Below, one piece after another: positions 26,302-38,886 of a stretch of DNA of 64,000 bases. The DNA is from Sphagnum magellanicum. Lineage: Eukaryota; Streptophyta; Sphagnopsida; Sphagnales; Sphagnaceae. The notes beneath the pieces were generated by a model. That model saw only the letters and a list, made by a program, of their open reading frames with translations, was not told where the DNA came from and ran no database searches. Location: the NCBI GenBank assembly GCA_021904315.1, contig CM038914.1, forward strand, positions 5,704,001 to 5,768,000, in the 5' to 3' direction. Both the position numbers and the translations under genes were made by a program. Position 1 is the first letter of the stretch. Each line of letters begins with the position of its first letter.

Positions 26302-26425
26302 TTGCAGAGCTTGGCCCCGCTTTGTGAGAATGTCCCTTACCCATGGGCTTTATTTATCGTAAAGCATGAGGCAAATTTTGTCATGAACCAAACCTATTTA
26401 GATCACAAGGCGCAGGAGTGGAAGG

Positions 26426-26519
26426 GGATATTATGCCTACTCTTCAATAGTGGGAGGGAAATTATGCCTACTTATAAGTGTAAGAACCCTCTCACTATTG
26501 AGGAGTAGGCATAATATCC
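26426..26519 (+). repeat. 33-bp inverted repeat with a 28-base loop (hairpin-forming)
   Basis: The left arm at 26426-26458 (GGATATTATGCCTACTC...) and right arm at 26487-26519 (...GAGTAGGCATAATATCC) are reverse complements over 33 bases with two differences. In a plus-strand transcript both differences are G.U wobble pairs, so the stem would have no true mismatch; in the opposite transcript both would be A.C. The loop repeats part of the arm (ATTATGCCTACT at 26461). It could be a small-RNA precursor, a MITE relic or a simple foldback; expression cannot be judged. Confidence 0.75.
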
Positions 26520-28290
26520 CTCCCATTTTCTAGGAGGGAAATTGATGGATATAAGGTGCCCTCCAAATACACTACAAATTTTCTCCGAGTGCTTTATGAA
26601 TTTGTAAGAATCTCGTTTTTCAAAGAAAATGGAAAAAGCCATGGCATTTCTTGAGAGGGGTGAAAGGTCTTAAGGTGTTGTTGGTGTAAGGTGATGGCCA
26701 AGAGGCTAGGCATCTTCAAAATAAGTGCCTCTTTGAGGTGAATGTCATAATATTTTTACCATTTCAGCAACAAACTGTTGAATAATTATTTAAATTTAAA
26801 ATCTTAATTTCGGCACCTAGTTTTTTAGTTTTGAAATTTTTGACATGTAATGATTATATAAAATAATATACAGAGTTTTGTCAATGTTATGGAGCAATCT
26901 AGTGTGTCTAAACAACTTCAATGTCATGGAAGGTGACAGTTGAGTTTTAAATTTTATTAAAATTTTGACACAAATAATGAATAAATTTTCAAAAGTTTGA
27001 CAAATCGAAAAATAATTTAATTTATTGCTGAAATGGTAAAGGTACCACGGTACCCATCAGATATTACAAGGAAAAAATGAAAGAAAAAAAAGCTTCAAGT
27101 AATTTCAGAAAGCAAGATGCCCATTGGAGTGGGTTTTGTTTTTCCCTTCAAAATGCCCCACCATTTGTCGAGGACAGATTCCACTTGAATAATGTGCCCT
27201 CCAAAGACTCTGAACAAATTCTGACCATGCTTTACATAGTTTTGAATGATGATTTTTAGTTTGACCTTTCATCTTTCAAGATTCAAAACTTAGCAACTCA
27301 ATTGCAAATTGTTGATGAAAACCTACCAATCATCAATAAAACAAGTAGCTTCACCACAATAGGCTCTATCTTTAAAATATATATTAGATTTAAAATTATA
27401 TTATGAACTCAAGTTATATGGGATAAGAGATTGTTGGCTCTATGAAGGATTTTGAGAATCTTTTTCTCACATTTGTATTAAGAATTTTTTTTTCTAGCCC
27501 TCTTAAAATTCATTGTGCATACTTTAAAAATTCCAACCATAGTTCCATTTCTTTTCTTTTAGCTATACAGATGAATATAAAGTTGTAAATAATGATTTTG
27601 TGTCAAAATTCAATCCAAATTTTTTCAATAAAAAGAGTAATTTTTTTTTTCATAATGTGCACAAAGTAAAACTAAATACTTAGATGTTTGAAACAAACAT
27701 TAGTAATGAATGGATATGATTTAGATGAAAAGAGTTGGGAAAATTATTCACTTAATTTTTAGTCTCATTTCATTTTCAAGTTTCAAAATTTAACATTTCT
27801 TGTAATTTTTGTTGTCACATTTTTGGTTTTAGGATTTTCCATGGAAGGTGTTTTGTTGTTATGCTTGACATGCATACATGTGGATAAAAAAACATCCAAT
27901 TTTGTTTTCATAGTGTGGTTGATAATTATGATCTTTTGTTTGCACATGGTCCACGAAAACTAATAAAATATATAAAAATTTAGGCCACAAGGTGCCACCA
28001 TTTTGGGTGTCATTAATTAGATGGAAAATATAACATTCATATGCTACATTTGTTTAAAAATGGAGATGATAATGGGTTTTTGTTATACACAAGAAATGTG
28101 TTTGGTAACTTGAATGCAAGATAAATCAGTTTGTGAAAATCTAGCCAATAGCCAATATGCTTCTGTTATACCATATTTACATTCGTTTCCAAAGATATTT
28201 GCGCATACATGGCCTAGTTGAAATCCAACTTTTGTGGTGTTTTCACTAAATTGTGATTTTAATTTGAACTTATCTGTGAAATTTAATAGT
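26520..28290. other. AT-rich DNA, no gene seen
   Basis: No domain-bearing frame is evident. The part nearest 28.1-28.3 kb may be the decayed 3' part of the Helitron coding region on the minus strand. Confidence 0.45.
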
Positions 28291-28299
28291 TTTTTTTTA

Positions 28300-31200
28300 A
28301 AAATGATTATTGTCTTTTAAAATGTCAACATTAAAATCTCCCATTATGATGATTGGACAATGTTTGAAATAATGTTGAATTATAATTTGAAGCTTGTTTA
28401 AGAATGTAAAAAGTGAACATGAATGAATTTTATACACACGTATAATATGTATTGTTTTTCATGTATTAATATTAAAAGTTGTTATATATTCTAAACCATC
28501 ATTAGTTATTGTATTAAAAGAACTTATGTGCATGTGTATATCATACACATCATTAGCCCATGACCATCATGGATTGAAATATATGAATACTTCGATGAAT
28601 TATAAATTTGTGCACATATATTGGTGCATGGTGTATTTTTGTTTCTATAAAACATAAAATATGAAACATTTGAAGGTTATGATCATGGTTAATGTCTTCA
28701 TAACATTGGCATAAAAAAGTTGTATTCAAAGTTTGTATAATTACATGAGAAGTACTTAAGTTTTTTAATTGAATAATTAATGGTATCCAAGTCATAATTA
28801 TTTTTAATCTAATCATTTTTATATGTACTATTGGATCCACATAAAAAATTTCATGTTGGAAAGGAGTTAACAAAAATAATTTTTCTTTTGTTCAAATGTA
28901 GAATAATGTTATATATGTTAACTCATTTTTTAAAACATTAGTAGATCAAAAGCCAATTCATCTAATGATAATCCTTGAGAACCATGGATGGTTTTTGTTA
29001 TTACAAGTTGAATTGAAAATTGAATCCTTGTTATGATAAATGATTGAGATTTACCAACTCTTATATATTTGATAATAGGTTCAATTGGTGTCCATTTTAA
29101 TTCAATGTTGTTATAATAATAATTGTATTTTCTCTTATCAATATTCCAATTTTTAAAATTTGAAACATTACCCATATGATGGTTTTGTCACAATATGTTG
29201 TCGATGCTTTAAAAATGTCATCAACTTCATTCACGAGACCATCATACATTGCATAGTTACCAACACATAATTCAACCAACATTTTTTATTTGAATTGTAA
29301 AATGTAAACCTATAATTTTACTTAAATCATTTGAGAGTTTGTAAGATGGTGGGCATGATTGATGATTAATGTCCATTATTTTGAAAATAAATTTGGGATG
29401 TAATTTATTAACAAACACGTGTTCATTGTGTTTTTGCACAAGTTTATTTGTATAAAATAAATATGGAATAATAAAATTGTTGCATGTTTGTTGATTATAA
29501 ATCGAATTTGGAAATTGGATATCCTTTGTATTTTATATTGTAATACAATATTTGTTCAAAGTTTGTATGAAAACCATATTAGATTGTGACATAACTTTAT
29601 TTAATTCATAACATTAAACATATGTTTGCCAAAAATTTGGTGCTAATGCATTAACATATTTTTTGATATTTTTAAAGAGTTAATTATCTTTCACAAGTTG
29701 TGTTTGATAAAAATCACATGTCATGATAACATCCACACCACCAAAGAATTTGTTTTGAATATGTTTTATGAACCTTAACCTATTATCTATAACATTCAAC
29801 ATTCTAACACCAACAAGTGATATTTCATGTATCACAACAAGTTGTAATTGTTCATATCAACATGTAAACATATTCAATGAGTCTATTGATAAGTTGGGTA
29901 AGCTAAATAAGGATTGTTGAATAAGTATGTTCAATGTTCAATTTATTATTAAACCATCAATATTGAAGGTAGCTTTACTTATTAATGCTATAAGTAAAGC
30001 CTTGGTTTTTGTTCAATCAGAATATATGTCTTTATTGTATAATCATAATAATCATTGAATTATAAGTTTTAATGTAAAAGTTTTACTAGTTCCAACACCC
30101 GTTGCCAAAAACAAACAAATCAGTATATCAAGGTATAATTGTTTTTTATGCATAATGTCATCAAATATTAATATGTGTTTTTCATTTAATTATTTAAGTA
30201 AAACACGATATTCAAATTCTTCCATCATCATAAAATATGAAGATTTTGTGAAAATTTCATCTTTTAAAATTAATGATTTTTGGTTTGATACATTACGTGA
30301 TTGAATCACAAAGTCAAATCGTAAATCATAATGTTTAATATTGATTATGTTTGTAATAGGAATTGTAGGATGTGAATCATTTACTTCATTATTTATGTTG
30401 TCATTCCAAATATTAACTTGAAACAAGGCTCACAAACTCAAAGAGAAGAAAAGACAATACCTTCCAAACATCATAGATGGTCACTGCAATGTTTGATCGA
30501 AGACCTATGTCCCCCCACTCCACATGAATATAATACCATTCATTTCATTCCTATTCCATAACACCATTGTAATTCATCCTAAAGATAATAGCTAAACCTT
30601 CAAGTTGATATATAATTTAATCAACATGGAAAATAATTATTGCTTCTTTTATCTCATTTTTCATTCAAATAGGGTGTTGGGGATTTAAGGATTATCAATC
30701 TTTCATAGTTGTTGCTACTAGGGTGGCAATTGATAAAGCATCAAACAAATATTTGATAGGTGAACATTATAACAATAATGGATTTTGATTCCAAGAATAG
30801 CTCCAAGAAATTTTTGAATAATATGTTTTATATCAAGATTATTCTTGAAACAAATATTTCAATTCCATTATAGACAAGTGGAAAGTTGAAGTTTTGATTT
30901 TAAGTATATTAAATCATTCATTTTTTTTGTATTTGGATATAACATTTAGTGGTTAAAAATAAATTTAATCTTAAAATTTTCATCATGTTGTCGACAATAT
31001 GCACCATACCATGCTACATTAGTTTTAAGTTATGAATTTCTTGAAATTTGAAATGGTGAATATAATAAAAATTGTTGTCTCAACAAACTTTCAATATCTT
31101 TATATTTATTGTAATTTACAAACCTAATAATTTTGGGTTTGTGATGTTTTGAAATAATTTTTTTTAATGTTATAAAAAAAAATTGCTAATGACAAAAATC

Positions 31201-31390
31201 ATATTGATTAAATTGATTATTATATTTGTTTATGATTGATGAACACATTGTATCAATTGAATCATGTTTTAATTCATTTAATGCAACTTGTGATTTGAAC
31301 ATAAAATCACGTTTTTCAAAAGGAGAAGTATTGATGAATTGTAGTGTTCAAAATGAATTATATAATGGTAAAAAACACAAGATAAATAAC
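28300..31390 (-). pseudogene. Decayed Helitron coding region: PIF1-type helicase followed by an endonuclease-like domain
   Basis: Reading the minus strand from 31390 down, broken frames show a Helitron-like order. A segment with KPKIIRFVNYNKYKD lies near 31.1 kb. IFDDIMHKKQLY precedes a degenerate Walker A (GVGTSKT) at 30073-30102. A Walker B-like HEISLVGVRML follows at about 29807-29838, with His where Asp is usual, then FFGGVDVIMTCDFYQ at about 29.7 kb. VELCVGNYAMYDGLVN lies near 29.25 kb and TIHGSQGLSLDELAFD, the late helicase motif, at 28955-28995. Downstream, from about 28.79 to 28.3 kb, comes an exonuclease/endonuclease/phosphatase-like part (SHVIIQTLNT, ILCFIETKIH, then IIIMGDFNVDI at 28321-28356). 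Many stops, frame changes and lost catalytic residues show it is dead. The replication-initiator (HUH) part and both termini were not located. Confidence 0.85.
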
Positions 31391-32145
31391 AAGTTAAACA
31401 ACTATTTGTTGAACGTTGAAAATAACATTACCCAACTTTTGAATTCTTGTATTTGCATCTATATTATTTGCAATACATTTTTGTATGATACAATGTAATT
31501 ATGATGTTATTAGTTTATTTATTTTTTTCATATATGATATGCAATATGTTGCAACTACATATGGGTTTAAGTAAATTGAATATATGTATTTACAAACCAC
31601 AAATGAGCAACACATGTATTAAATGCATTTTAAAAATGTTTTTAGGAGTATGTTTTTAAAAAATGTCCGGTGTTGTTAATTTTCTTTTCAAATTTAATGT
31701 ATGTATATGTATTTTCATTAAGGTTCAAAGAATCTAAAAAATCACAAAATGATATGTCTTCATTTTTTAAAAATCTTTCAAAATATTAAATTATTATTTT
31801 TACTTGTATATGGAAGTATTGTTGTGAAAATGGATAACTCCCATCTATTTGAAATGGTTCTAAAATTTTCTTTCACACATGAAAATTAATGGATAATGAA
31901 AACTACAAACAACATTTATTTATTTTTTTACATGTACACGTGTGTTAAATTTTGTTATGTATTTTGCAATGGATTTGGTAACAATGTTACATCACAAAAA
32001 ATATACATGTTCATAGATTATTCAAATTCTTCATTTGTGTGCATTCCATACATAAACACATTTTTAATTTATAAAATTTTATGGTCATGTTTGTTGCCAC
32101 ATATGCCAATGCCATGGGGTTTATTCATCTGAATGTTCATCCACA
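31391..32145. other. AT-rich DNA, possibly upstream Helitron remains
   Basis: Could contain further decayed amino-terminal Helitron sequence on the minus strand, but I could not recognise a motif. Confidence 0.3.
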
Positions 32146-32149
32146 ACTT

Positions 32150-32600
32150 GTAGTGAATTTATACTTAATTTTTCGTTTAATTTTAATTTGCTTTCAGTTA
32201 ATTTGTAATCAAGTTATAGTTCATTTCCAATTCACTACTAATTAATTTTTAATTAACTCTTAGTTAAATTTGAGTTATGTCGCAATTAAATTTTAGTTAA
32301 CACTTAGTTAACTCTTAGTTAAATTTGAGTTATGTCCTAGTTAAGTTTGAGTTATGTCCCAATTAAGTTTTAGTTAAGTCTTAGTTAACTTTTAGTCAAG
32401 TCCCAATTAAGTCTCAGTTAAGTTCTAGTTAAGTTTGAGTTAACTTCAAATTAACTCTTAATTAAATCTTAATTAAATTCTAGTTAACTTTCAATTAACT
32501 CCTAGTTAACCCCAAATAACTCATAATTGACTTCTAATTAAATATAAGTTAACTTTCATTTAAGTTTAATTAAGTCATAATCAACTCTTAGTTATGAATG
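32150..32600. repeat. Degenerate array of a roughly 12-bp AGTTAA-type unit
   Basis: About 450 bases are built from words such as TTAGTTAAGTTT, TTAGTTAACTC, CCAATTAAGTTT and TAATTAACTCT. The unit is 11-15 bp and highly degenerate. There is no coding potential. Confidence 0.85.
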
Positions 32601-34415
32601 TTCTTAAGAAGTTTTTTTACTTGATGCACATATGAAAACCTCCTTGGAAACTTCCTTGAGCTAGGTCCCCAAAGGGGTATAAATAAGAGTAGGACCCTTC
32701 ATTTCTTTTAGTTTGTTCAACATCAGTTTTAAACAAATCTTGCACCATAACCTTGTCATGTTCATGTTTGCATATGTTAGCATAATAAATATTTGTTTTC
32801 ATGTTGATCTTACACATTTCATGTTCTTGTTCTTAATTCTTGTGTTCTTGTTTTTGAATCACATAATCTTGTCTTGTTTTTTGTTTGGAAGTTAGACTTA
32901 AACCTTTTCCTTCAACCTTCGTTCTTATGGTTCTTCATGTCCTTGACATTTGTTTTCATGATTTTAGAATTTAATGACGAAATAAAGATCGGAAATATGG
33001 CAAAAAAGATAATGGTCTTTTGTCATAAGTTTGTGAAAAAAAAAAATTATGATTGTAATCTTGTACATTTGACAAGATCAATTTGTATCAATTTTGTTAT
33101 ATATAAATATTGTAAGCCTTCTATTTTCTTTGGAAGGTTTAATTTTGAAACATGTAATGTATGTAAGGTTTTAATGAGAAGATCCTATAATCTTTCAGCA
33201 AATGTAAAAATGACAAAAAATGTTGGAGGACCAAGTTGTTTGATCATTACAAATAAATTCTTTCGTAACCTTTTAAAATAATCAAATGAATTACATAAGC
33301 TTTATAAATCACGATAACTTATGTATGATTTGAAAATATTATCTAGATTTGGTTCATCTCGTACTTGAGAAGTTTTTAAAGTTTTCCCACATAATTTTCC
33401 ATTTCATATTCACATCCAACCCAAACTTATGACTTTCTATATGGAAACTTCAGTAGTTTTTTAAAATATTAGTTGAAAAATCCCTGAATTTATTAAGTAA
33501 TTCCCATTGAACTATTTGTTGATATGAAAAATCTTTAAAAATTGTTAAGGTTAGTTATAAAACAATATTGAAAATTTTAGTTCCTTTGAATGTTTATTTT
33601 AAAATAAAACTAGAGGGTGAAAATGCTTATTTGGGGCAATAAAATATATAGTATTAACATAATCCATTATTTTTTAAATTTCCAAAAAGTTATGTATCAT
33701 CGAGTCTATTAGTTTATAATGTAATTTTTCACTATTGGAATTAGAGTTATGAAATGATGCATCATTAAAATTAATAATTTGGGATTTTGAATCCATATGT
33801 AAAGTAAACAAATGCCTTATGGCCAATCATAGAGAATATTATAAGGGAGAAGGTGATGGCTTCCTTCACAAGTCCGGGCCATGGTGAGCTTGTGAATCTG
33901 TGTATGCCTATGGTTCATTTGTGCACCAAAAATACTCCAATTATGCATTAACCAACTTGTTGTTTGGTTTGTACAAATCCATATGAATAATTGACCCACT
34001 TGTCACTTGTCCTAGTCCCCATCTTGAAGCTCTAGCATGCCCTTTTTATTTTAGAAGTGTTGCGAATTAGGGAGCGTGCTTTAACTCCTTCTTCTTTCGT
34101 TGTTTTCACTTTGGGATTTGCATTTGAGTCTTTCGAAAAGTTTGGGGGTGCGTCATCCTGTCACAAAGAGATAGGAGATATGAACATGTAATTGCCTACA
34201 CTAACAAAAATTTGTCCCCTATTTAGAAGTGATTTCATCCAATGGAAGAGGAATGTTATGCCCTAATTTAGGAATCATGCATTTTCGCCAATTTTTACAT
34301 CGCAACCATTTCACATCGAAGAGTAACCATAAACCACTAGAATGGTTGGCCATAATATCTAATGTTTATGGAAGGAGGGGTTGATAGATTAATATGTTAC
34401 ATGATTTTAATTTAA
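32601..34415. other. AT-rich DNA, no gene identified
   Basis: The longest frame (32874-33281, plus strand, 135 codons) is open but has no domain I recognise, no supported splice partners and AT-driven composition. I leave it uncalled. Upstream Gypsy pol sequence may extend into the right end in decayed form. Confidence 0.45.
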
Positions 34416-36960
34416 AGATTTTACACCAGTCCAGTCCAAACATTCCAATGTTGATGCTTTGAATAGGAACCTAGTGAACATGGTAGAGGATGATGAGGAT
34501 TTTTCAAAAGAAATTCAAGACATCAAAGAGAAATGGGGGTCTAGACATGGATTGGAAGGCAGAATATTCGTTATAATACCATCCCTAACATGTTCATGGT
34601 AAAACCATGCATGGAAGAAGTTGGAAAAAATATTAATGAAATATAGATGGATGCAAAGAATGAAATGCCAAATGATGAAATTGAAGGAGATAAGGCAACA
34701 TCCCCATTGTTGCATAAGAGGAAAAGGTTGGATGCTAACAAAAATGTGTGTTAGGATTTGGCAATAAAAGTTCAATTAATGATGGACAATGAATTGATTG
34801 AGTTGGATGATGATAATATCACTTGGAAGACCCTAACACACTTTTAAGTCCCTTGCTAGACCCACTTGAGGGTCCAAGTACGTTGAATTATGGAAAGTTG
34901 GGACTTGAGGGCCGCTCCCGACTTCCAGCACTAAAAGGGGGTAGAGGGGCGTGCTAGAAGTCTCGGGACTAGATTAGGAAGAGGGACAAGTATTATTTCA
35001 CTCGAATATGCATCCAAAACCAACCACAAGAGGGTTAGTTCACATTCGGGAACACCCTTGAGTGTTGGGACAAGCCACGGGCACTTGGACTCACTTGACT
35101 CACCACGGCCCGGACTCCGGGGAAGCCACCACCTTCCCCCATATAGTATTCTCTGCAGCTCTCGGTGGAGGCTACATCCAAATGGCTCTTTTTCCCGGGA
35201 CTCCCAAGGAGGAGTCCCGAAACTGTCCTGGGTTGGAGTCCCAAGACTTTGGGAGCTCATATCTCCCAGCTCTGACCTCCGATTGGAGTGAGGTCTAAAC
35301 CAAAGTTGTAGCTCTCCTTGAGAGCTTTTCAACGCCATGTTGCAATTCTTCAACAAACGTCGGGAAGAGGTCGATTCCTGACTTTTAATGGTCGGGAGTT
35401 AAACTGCCAGTTTGACTGCCGGCCCTTCTTTTGCCCATAACTTGGGCTGCAGATGTCCAAATGGCACATGCAAGGCCAATTTGGGCATCTACACTTCAAG
35501 AACTTTCCATTGATATAAAGAACACCTCAATGCAAGGTGTTTTGACCCTTGAATTCGAGTTCTGAATTTTTGGGAGTCCCGGAGGATTCCAACTTCCCAC
35601 TTTTGGGGGTGTGAGTTTCATCCTCACACTTATCCCAAAGTGGGGTTACGACACTAACAATAAAGGGAGTGACCTGAAGATTATAAATATATGGGAGGAT
35701 AAGGATTGCTTGCACTTGTTACAAACTGGATAGTTCCCATGGGATGAAAATGCAAAAAAAGTAATTAAGGTTAAAAAAAAGGTTCAAAATTATGTATGGT
35801 AGTTTGATCAATTGTACTTCAAGGGATTGACTATTCCAAAACCAGAAGAAAGGAGAAGCATTATTGAAGAAATGCATCAAGAGATTAGTCATTTCGGTGA
35901 AAAACGAACTTTGATAGAAATCTATAAAAGATTTTATTGGCACAACAAAAATGTGCACATGTGTTTAGTGGTGAAAGCATGTAAGGAATGTTGGCTTATA
36001 AGAAGATTTGGGAGTATGAGATAAGATGTGGAGAATTTGAAAAACATTTCGGTGTGTGATTTATTTTATAGGGTAGCATTAGACATTGTTAAACCATTGC
36101 CTGAAACCAATGATGGCAATGAATACATATTAGTGGAAATAGACCATTACTCAAAATGGTCTAAGGTAAAAGCAATCAAGGATCATACAATTACAACAAC
36201 TGCTAGGTTTTTGGAAGAGGACATTATCTACAGGTATGGTGTACCCAAGTTCATTTTCATTGACAATGGAGGTGAATGATCGGCAAAATTCGATAACTTG
36301 TGCAAGGTGTATGGTATTCAACATTAGTACACAACACCACAATGCCCATGGTGTAATGGCATGGCAAAAAAATTAATCAAAACCATTAAGCACGACATCA
36401 TTGTTATGTTTACATTCCAGGAGAATGTCAAATCTTTGGATATCCAACTACCTAAAGTATTGTTTGGATACAGGTGTGGGGTGTAAGCAAGCACCAAGTT
36501 TTCCCCTTTTATGGTACTCATTGGATGTACTCCCAGGCTAAAAGCTAATATACCTTAGCATGTTTACGCATACTTTTGATGAAAATTTGAGTGTTAACAA
36601 ACTAAATAATCAAGTGATTGTAAAATTACAATTAATCTCTGAGTTACACAAGTTGGTGTTATGGTTCTTAATGAACAAGTTCAAGTGTAGCAATGTAGGG
36701 CTTATGCACTCTAGAAGGGAAAGCAAGTTTTTCCTTGTTTCAATGTAGGCATTGATTTGGTGAAGATAAATAAGCCAAACAAGAAAAAATCATTAATGGG
36801 GAGTTGGGAAAGAACTTAACCTTTTTGTTGGATATGTGGATGAACAGGCAAATGTGGAGCAAGATAACAGTGGGCATGAATGCATCATAAGAAGAAAGGA
36901 TGACGAACAATGGGAACATCTGAAAAAGGATATGCAGTTATATCACCTTGAGGCGTAATT
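34416..36960 (+). pseudogene. Gypsy (Ty3-type) pol remnant: RNase H end and integrase, split by a solo LTR
   Basis: The left piece (about 34422-34830) ends the RNase H region with HSNVDALNRN, a degenerate form of the usual ADALSR. The right piece (35659 onward) starts with the linker (WEDKDCLHLLQTG near 35690), then LYFKGLTIPKPEERR and an integrase zinc finger (H-x-H and CKEC, about 35870-36000). The integrase core follows with LDIVKPLPETNDGNEYI and FIDNGG near 36.25 kb. Stops at 36022 and 36277 and many more beyond 36.3 kb break it. A solo LTR at 34838-35653 sits between the pieces. No LTRs of this element itself were found. Confidence 0.85.
34838..35653 (+). mobile_element. Solo LTR A (816 bp), family S, with 5-bp target duplication
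   Basis: This matches the 817-bp element at 39744-40560 along its whole length, including GCCACGGGCACTTGGAC, CCACCTTCCCCCATATAG and CCCGGGACTCCC. Flanks CTAAC at 34833-34837 and 35654-35658 form a target duplication. The 3' end is ...GGGGTTACGACA. The 5' end reads ACAC, not the TG seen in copy B, so the first bases are altered or the boundary is off by a base or two. No internal region or second LTR is nearby, so it is a solo LTR. It interrupts the Gypsy pol remnant. Confidence 0.85.
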
Positions 36961-36999
36961 GACATGAATTGTGAAAACACAATTAAATCTAAGAGGGAG

Positions 37000-38221
37000 T
37001 TGCTGCATATGTGGGATGAAGAGAAGTTGGATGGTTTTTATACTAATGAAAACTTAATGAAAAGGGAAAGGAGGAACGTTGGAAATTGAAAGGGACAAAA
37101 GAAGAGACAATTGATGATGATATTCTTTTTCGTGGTTGCGAGTTGGGTTGTTTGTTTGTTGCAAGGTTGTGTTTATTTTAAACTGGTGATGTTGTGTGGC
37201 GTGAGTTGTTTCATGGCAGTTGCAACAATAGTGGTTTGTTTGATTTCTCTTGATGGAGTTTGGAAATGGTTTAACTTAGTAGGGGAGGTTGTTGATGGAA
37301 TTGATGAGTGGGAGCACAAAAGAACTTATTTAACGAGTTGCATTTCCTAAGCTCAATACCAAAGTTGTTTGTTGTAGAAGTTGGTGTTGTGATAGAAATG
37401 TCGTATGCAATAAATACTTGTGCGTGTTCAAGTATTTATGTTGTATTGAACTCTAAAACTTTTCCACTATGCATTAGAGTGTTAGGATAATAGATGTAAG
37501 AACTACAACATATTAAAAGAAATATGTTTGGTGAAGGTGATGAAAGATAATAAGGGACAAAAGAATTGTTGGTCTGTGAGTGGCATCCAAGAAAGAGAAG
37601 AAGAATTGCAAATGTCTAGGTCATCTGAATTTTGGAAATCCATGGGTAATAAAAGACCTAGTTGAGTGTGAACTCTAGGGATATAAAATTTTGCGTTCAA
37701 TGAAAATTCTAAGGGATGTGAGGTTGCTGATGTGTGTGTCAATGTTCAAGAAAGTGCCCTGTCAAGATTTGCCTGAGCTTAACATTTGGAGGGTGCTTTG
37801 GGTGGACTATTTTCTTTAGGTTAACTCTTTCAGATATTGGAAGACTAGTCCAACTTTTAAGACATTTAAGGACTTGGAATACCTGTTTGGATGCATTAGA
37901 GTTATCCGTAAAGTCATGTGATTAGGGGGCAAGAACGGCCAATTTCGGCATAATAGGGCATCAAATGCTTAACTAGGAATGAAAATTTTACAAAACGAAA
38001 CAACTGGGACCCAAACTAGTTTTTCCCTCAATTTTGGTGGTTAATTGAATTTCATCATGTCTTTCCTTTTTCCTCTTCACCTCCATTGCTGTTACATATA
38101 TTTTCCTACATGTACATCTATCATAATTACTCTCGAACCTTGTGCATTAAATGCTAAGTTTCACCATTTCATATTGAATTTTTATAAAATTTCCTTGCTT
38201 TGTGGGTACCACTAAAAGAGA
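37000..38221. other. Intergenic DNA with possible Gypsy 3' debris
   Basis: Short open frames without recognisable domains. It lies between the Gypsy integrase remnant and the MITE. Confidence 0.45.
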
Positions 38222-38229
38222 GGATAGGG

Positions 38230-38424
38230 CATAGTTATGACATTCTTGGTGCGAGAATGTTATGGAAGCCCAAAGAAGCAAGAATTTTAAAGAATTTTTA
38301 AAAATTTTATAGATCAACCAGTGTAATTTGGTAAACATTCGCGGGTAAAGAATGTTATGACAAGGTGCTAAATGAAGAATTTTAAAGAATTTTAATGTGC
38401 AAAATGAAGAATGTCATAACTATG
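38230..38424. mobile_element. hAT-like MITE, 195 bp, with 8-bp target duplication
   Basis: The ends are perfect 18-bp terminal inverted repeats: CATAGTTATGACATTCTT at the left and its reverse complement at the right. GGATAGGG flanks both sides exactly (38222-38229 and 38425-38432). An 8-bp duplication with short TIRs is the hAT superfamily hallmark. The element is non-coding and AT-rich, and its interior repeats GAATGTTATG and GAATTTTAAAGAATTTT. It must be mobilised in trans. Confidence 0.88.
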
Positions 38425-38559
38425 GGATAGGGGGTGAAAGAGAGGATGACTTTACTAATAATTTTATTTTATACACACCACACATATATAATCCATATTT
38501 TTAGTGTGTGATAAATATCTACTGACAAAATATGTTCACAAAAATAATATCAGTTTTGG

Positions 38560-38872
38560 TGTTGAAAATTCAAGCTCAACTAGTTAGGTTTCATTAGTTA
38601 CTAGAGTAGGAAAGTAACTAGGTTACTTTCACAAGGTTGAATTACTTTCATTACTTATTTTAGTTTGGTTATTTATGGTTTGGTCTTTTAGTTAAATACC
38701 TTGGTTTTGATGGTTTGGCTCTTTTTTTTTCATTACACAAGTTTGTGTATTTCATGTGACAAGAACCTTGGAGAGTTCTTGATGTTGTGTTTTGTGTTGT
38801 GAGCATTATGTTGTAGTTTCCTTTCAATAAAGATTTATGTTTGCACTTGAGTAGATCTCCTATTTGTTAACA
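38560..38872 (+). repeat. 5' LTR of the Copia element
   Basis: 313 bp, TG...CA bounded, preceded by target duplication TTTGG. It contains the CAATAAAG word near its 3' part, a candidate polyadenylation signal. Equal in length to the 3' LTR. Confidence 0.93.
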
Positions 38873-38886
38873 TGGTATTGGAGCTT
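38873..38886 (+). other. Primer binding site of the Copia element
   Basis: TGGTATTGGAGCTTA directly follows the 5' LTR. It matches the usual initiator-methionine tRNA primer site of plant Copia elements (TGGTATCAGAGC) except for two transitions. Confidence 0.85.

Noticed and set aside
32874-33281. 135-codon plus-strand frame
   Set aside because: AT-rich, no known motif, no supporting exons; retained only as a note in the intergenic entry.
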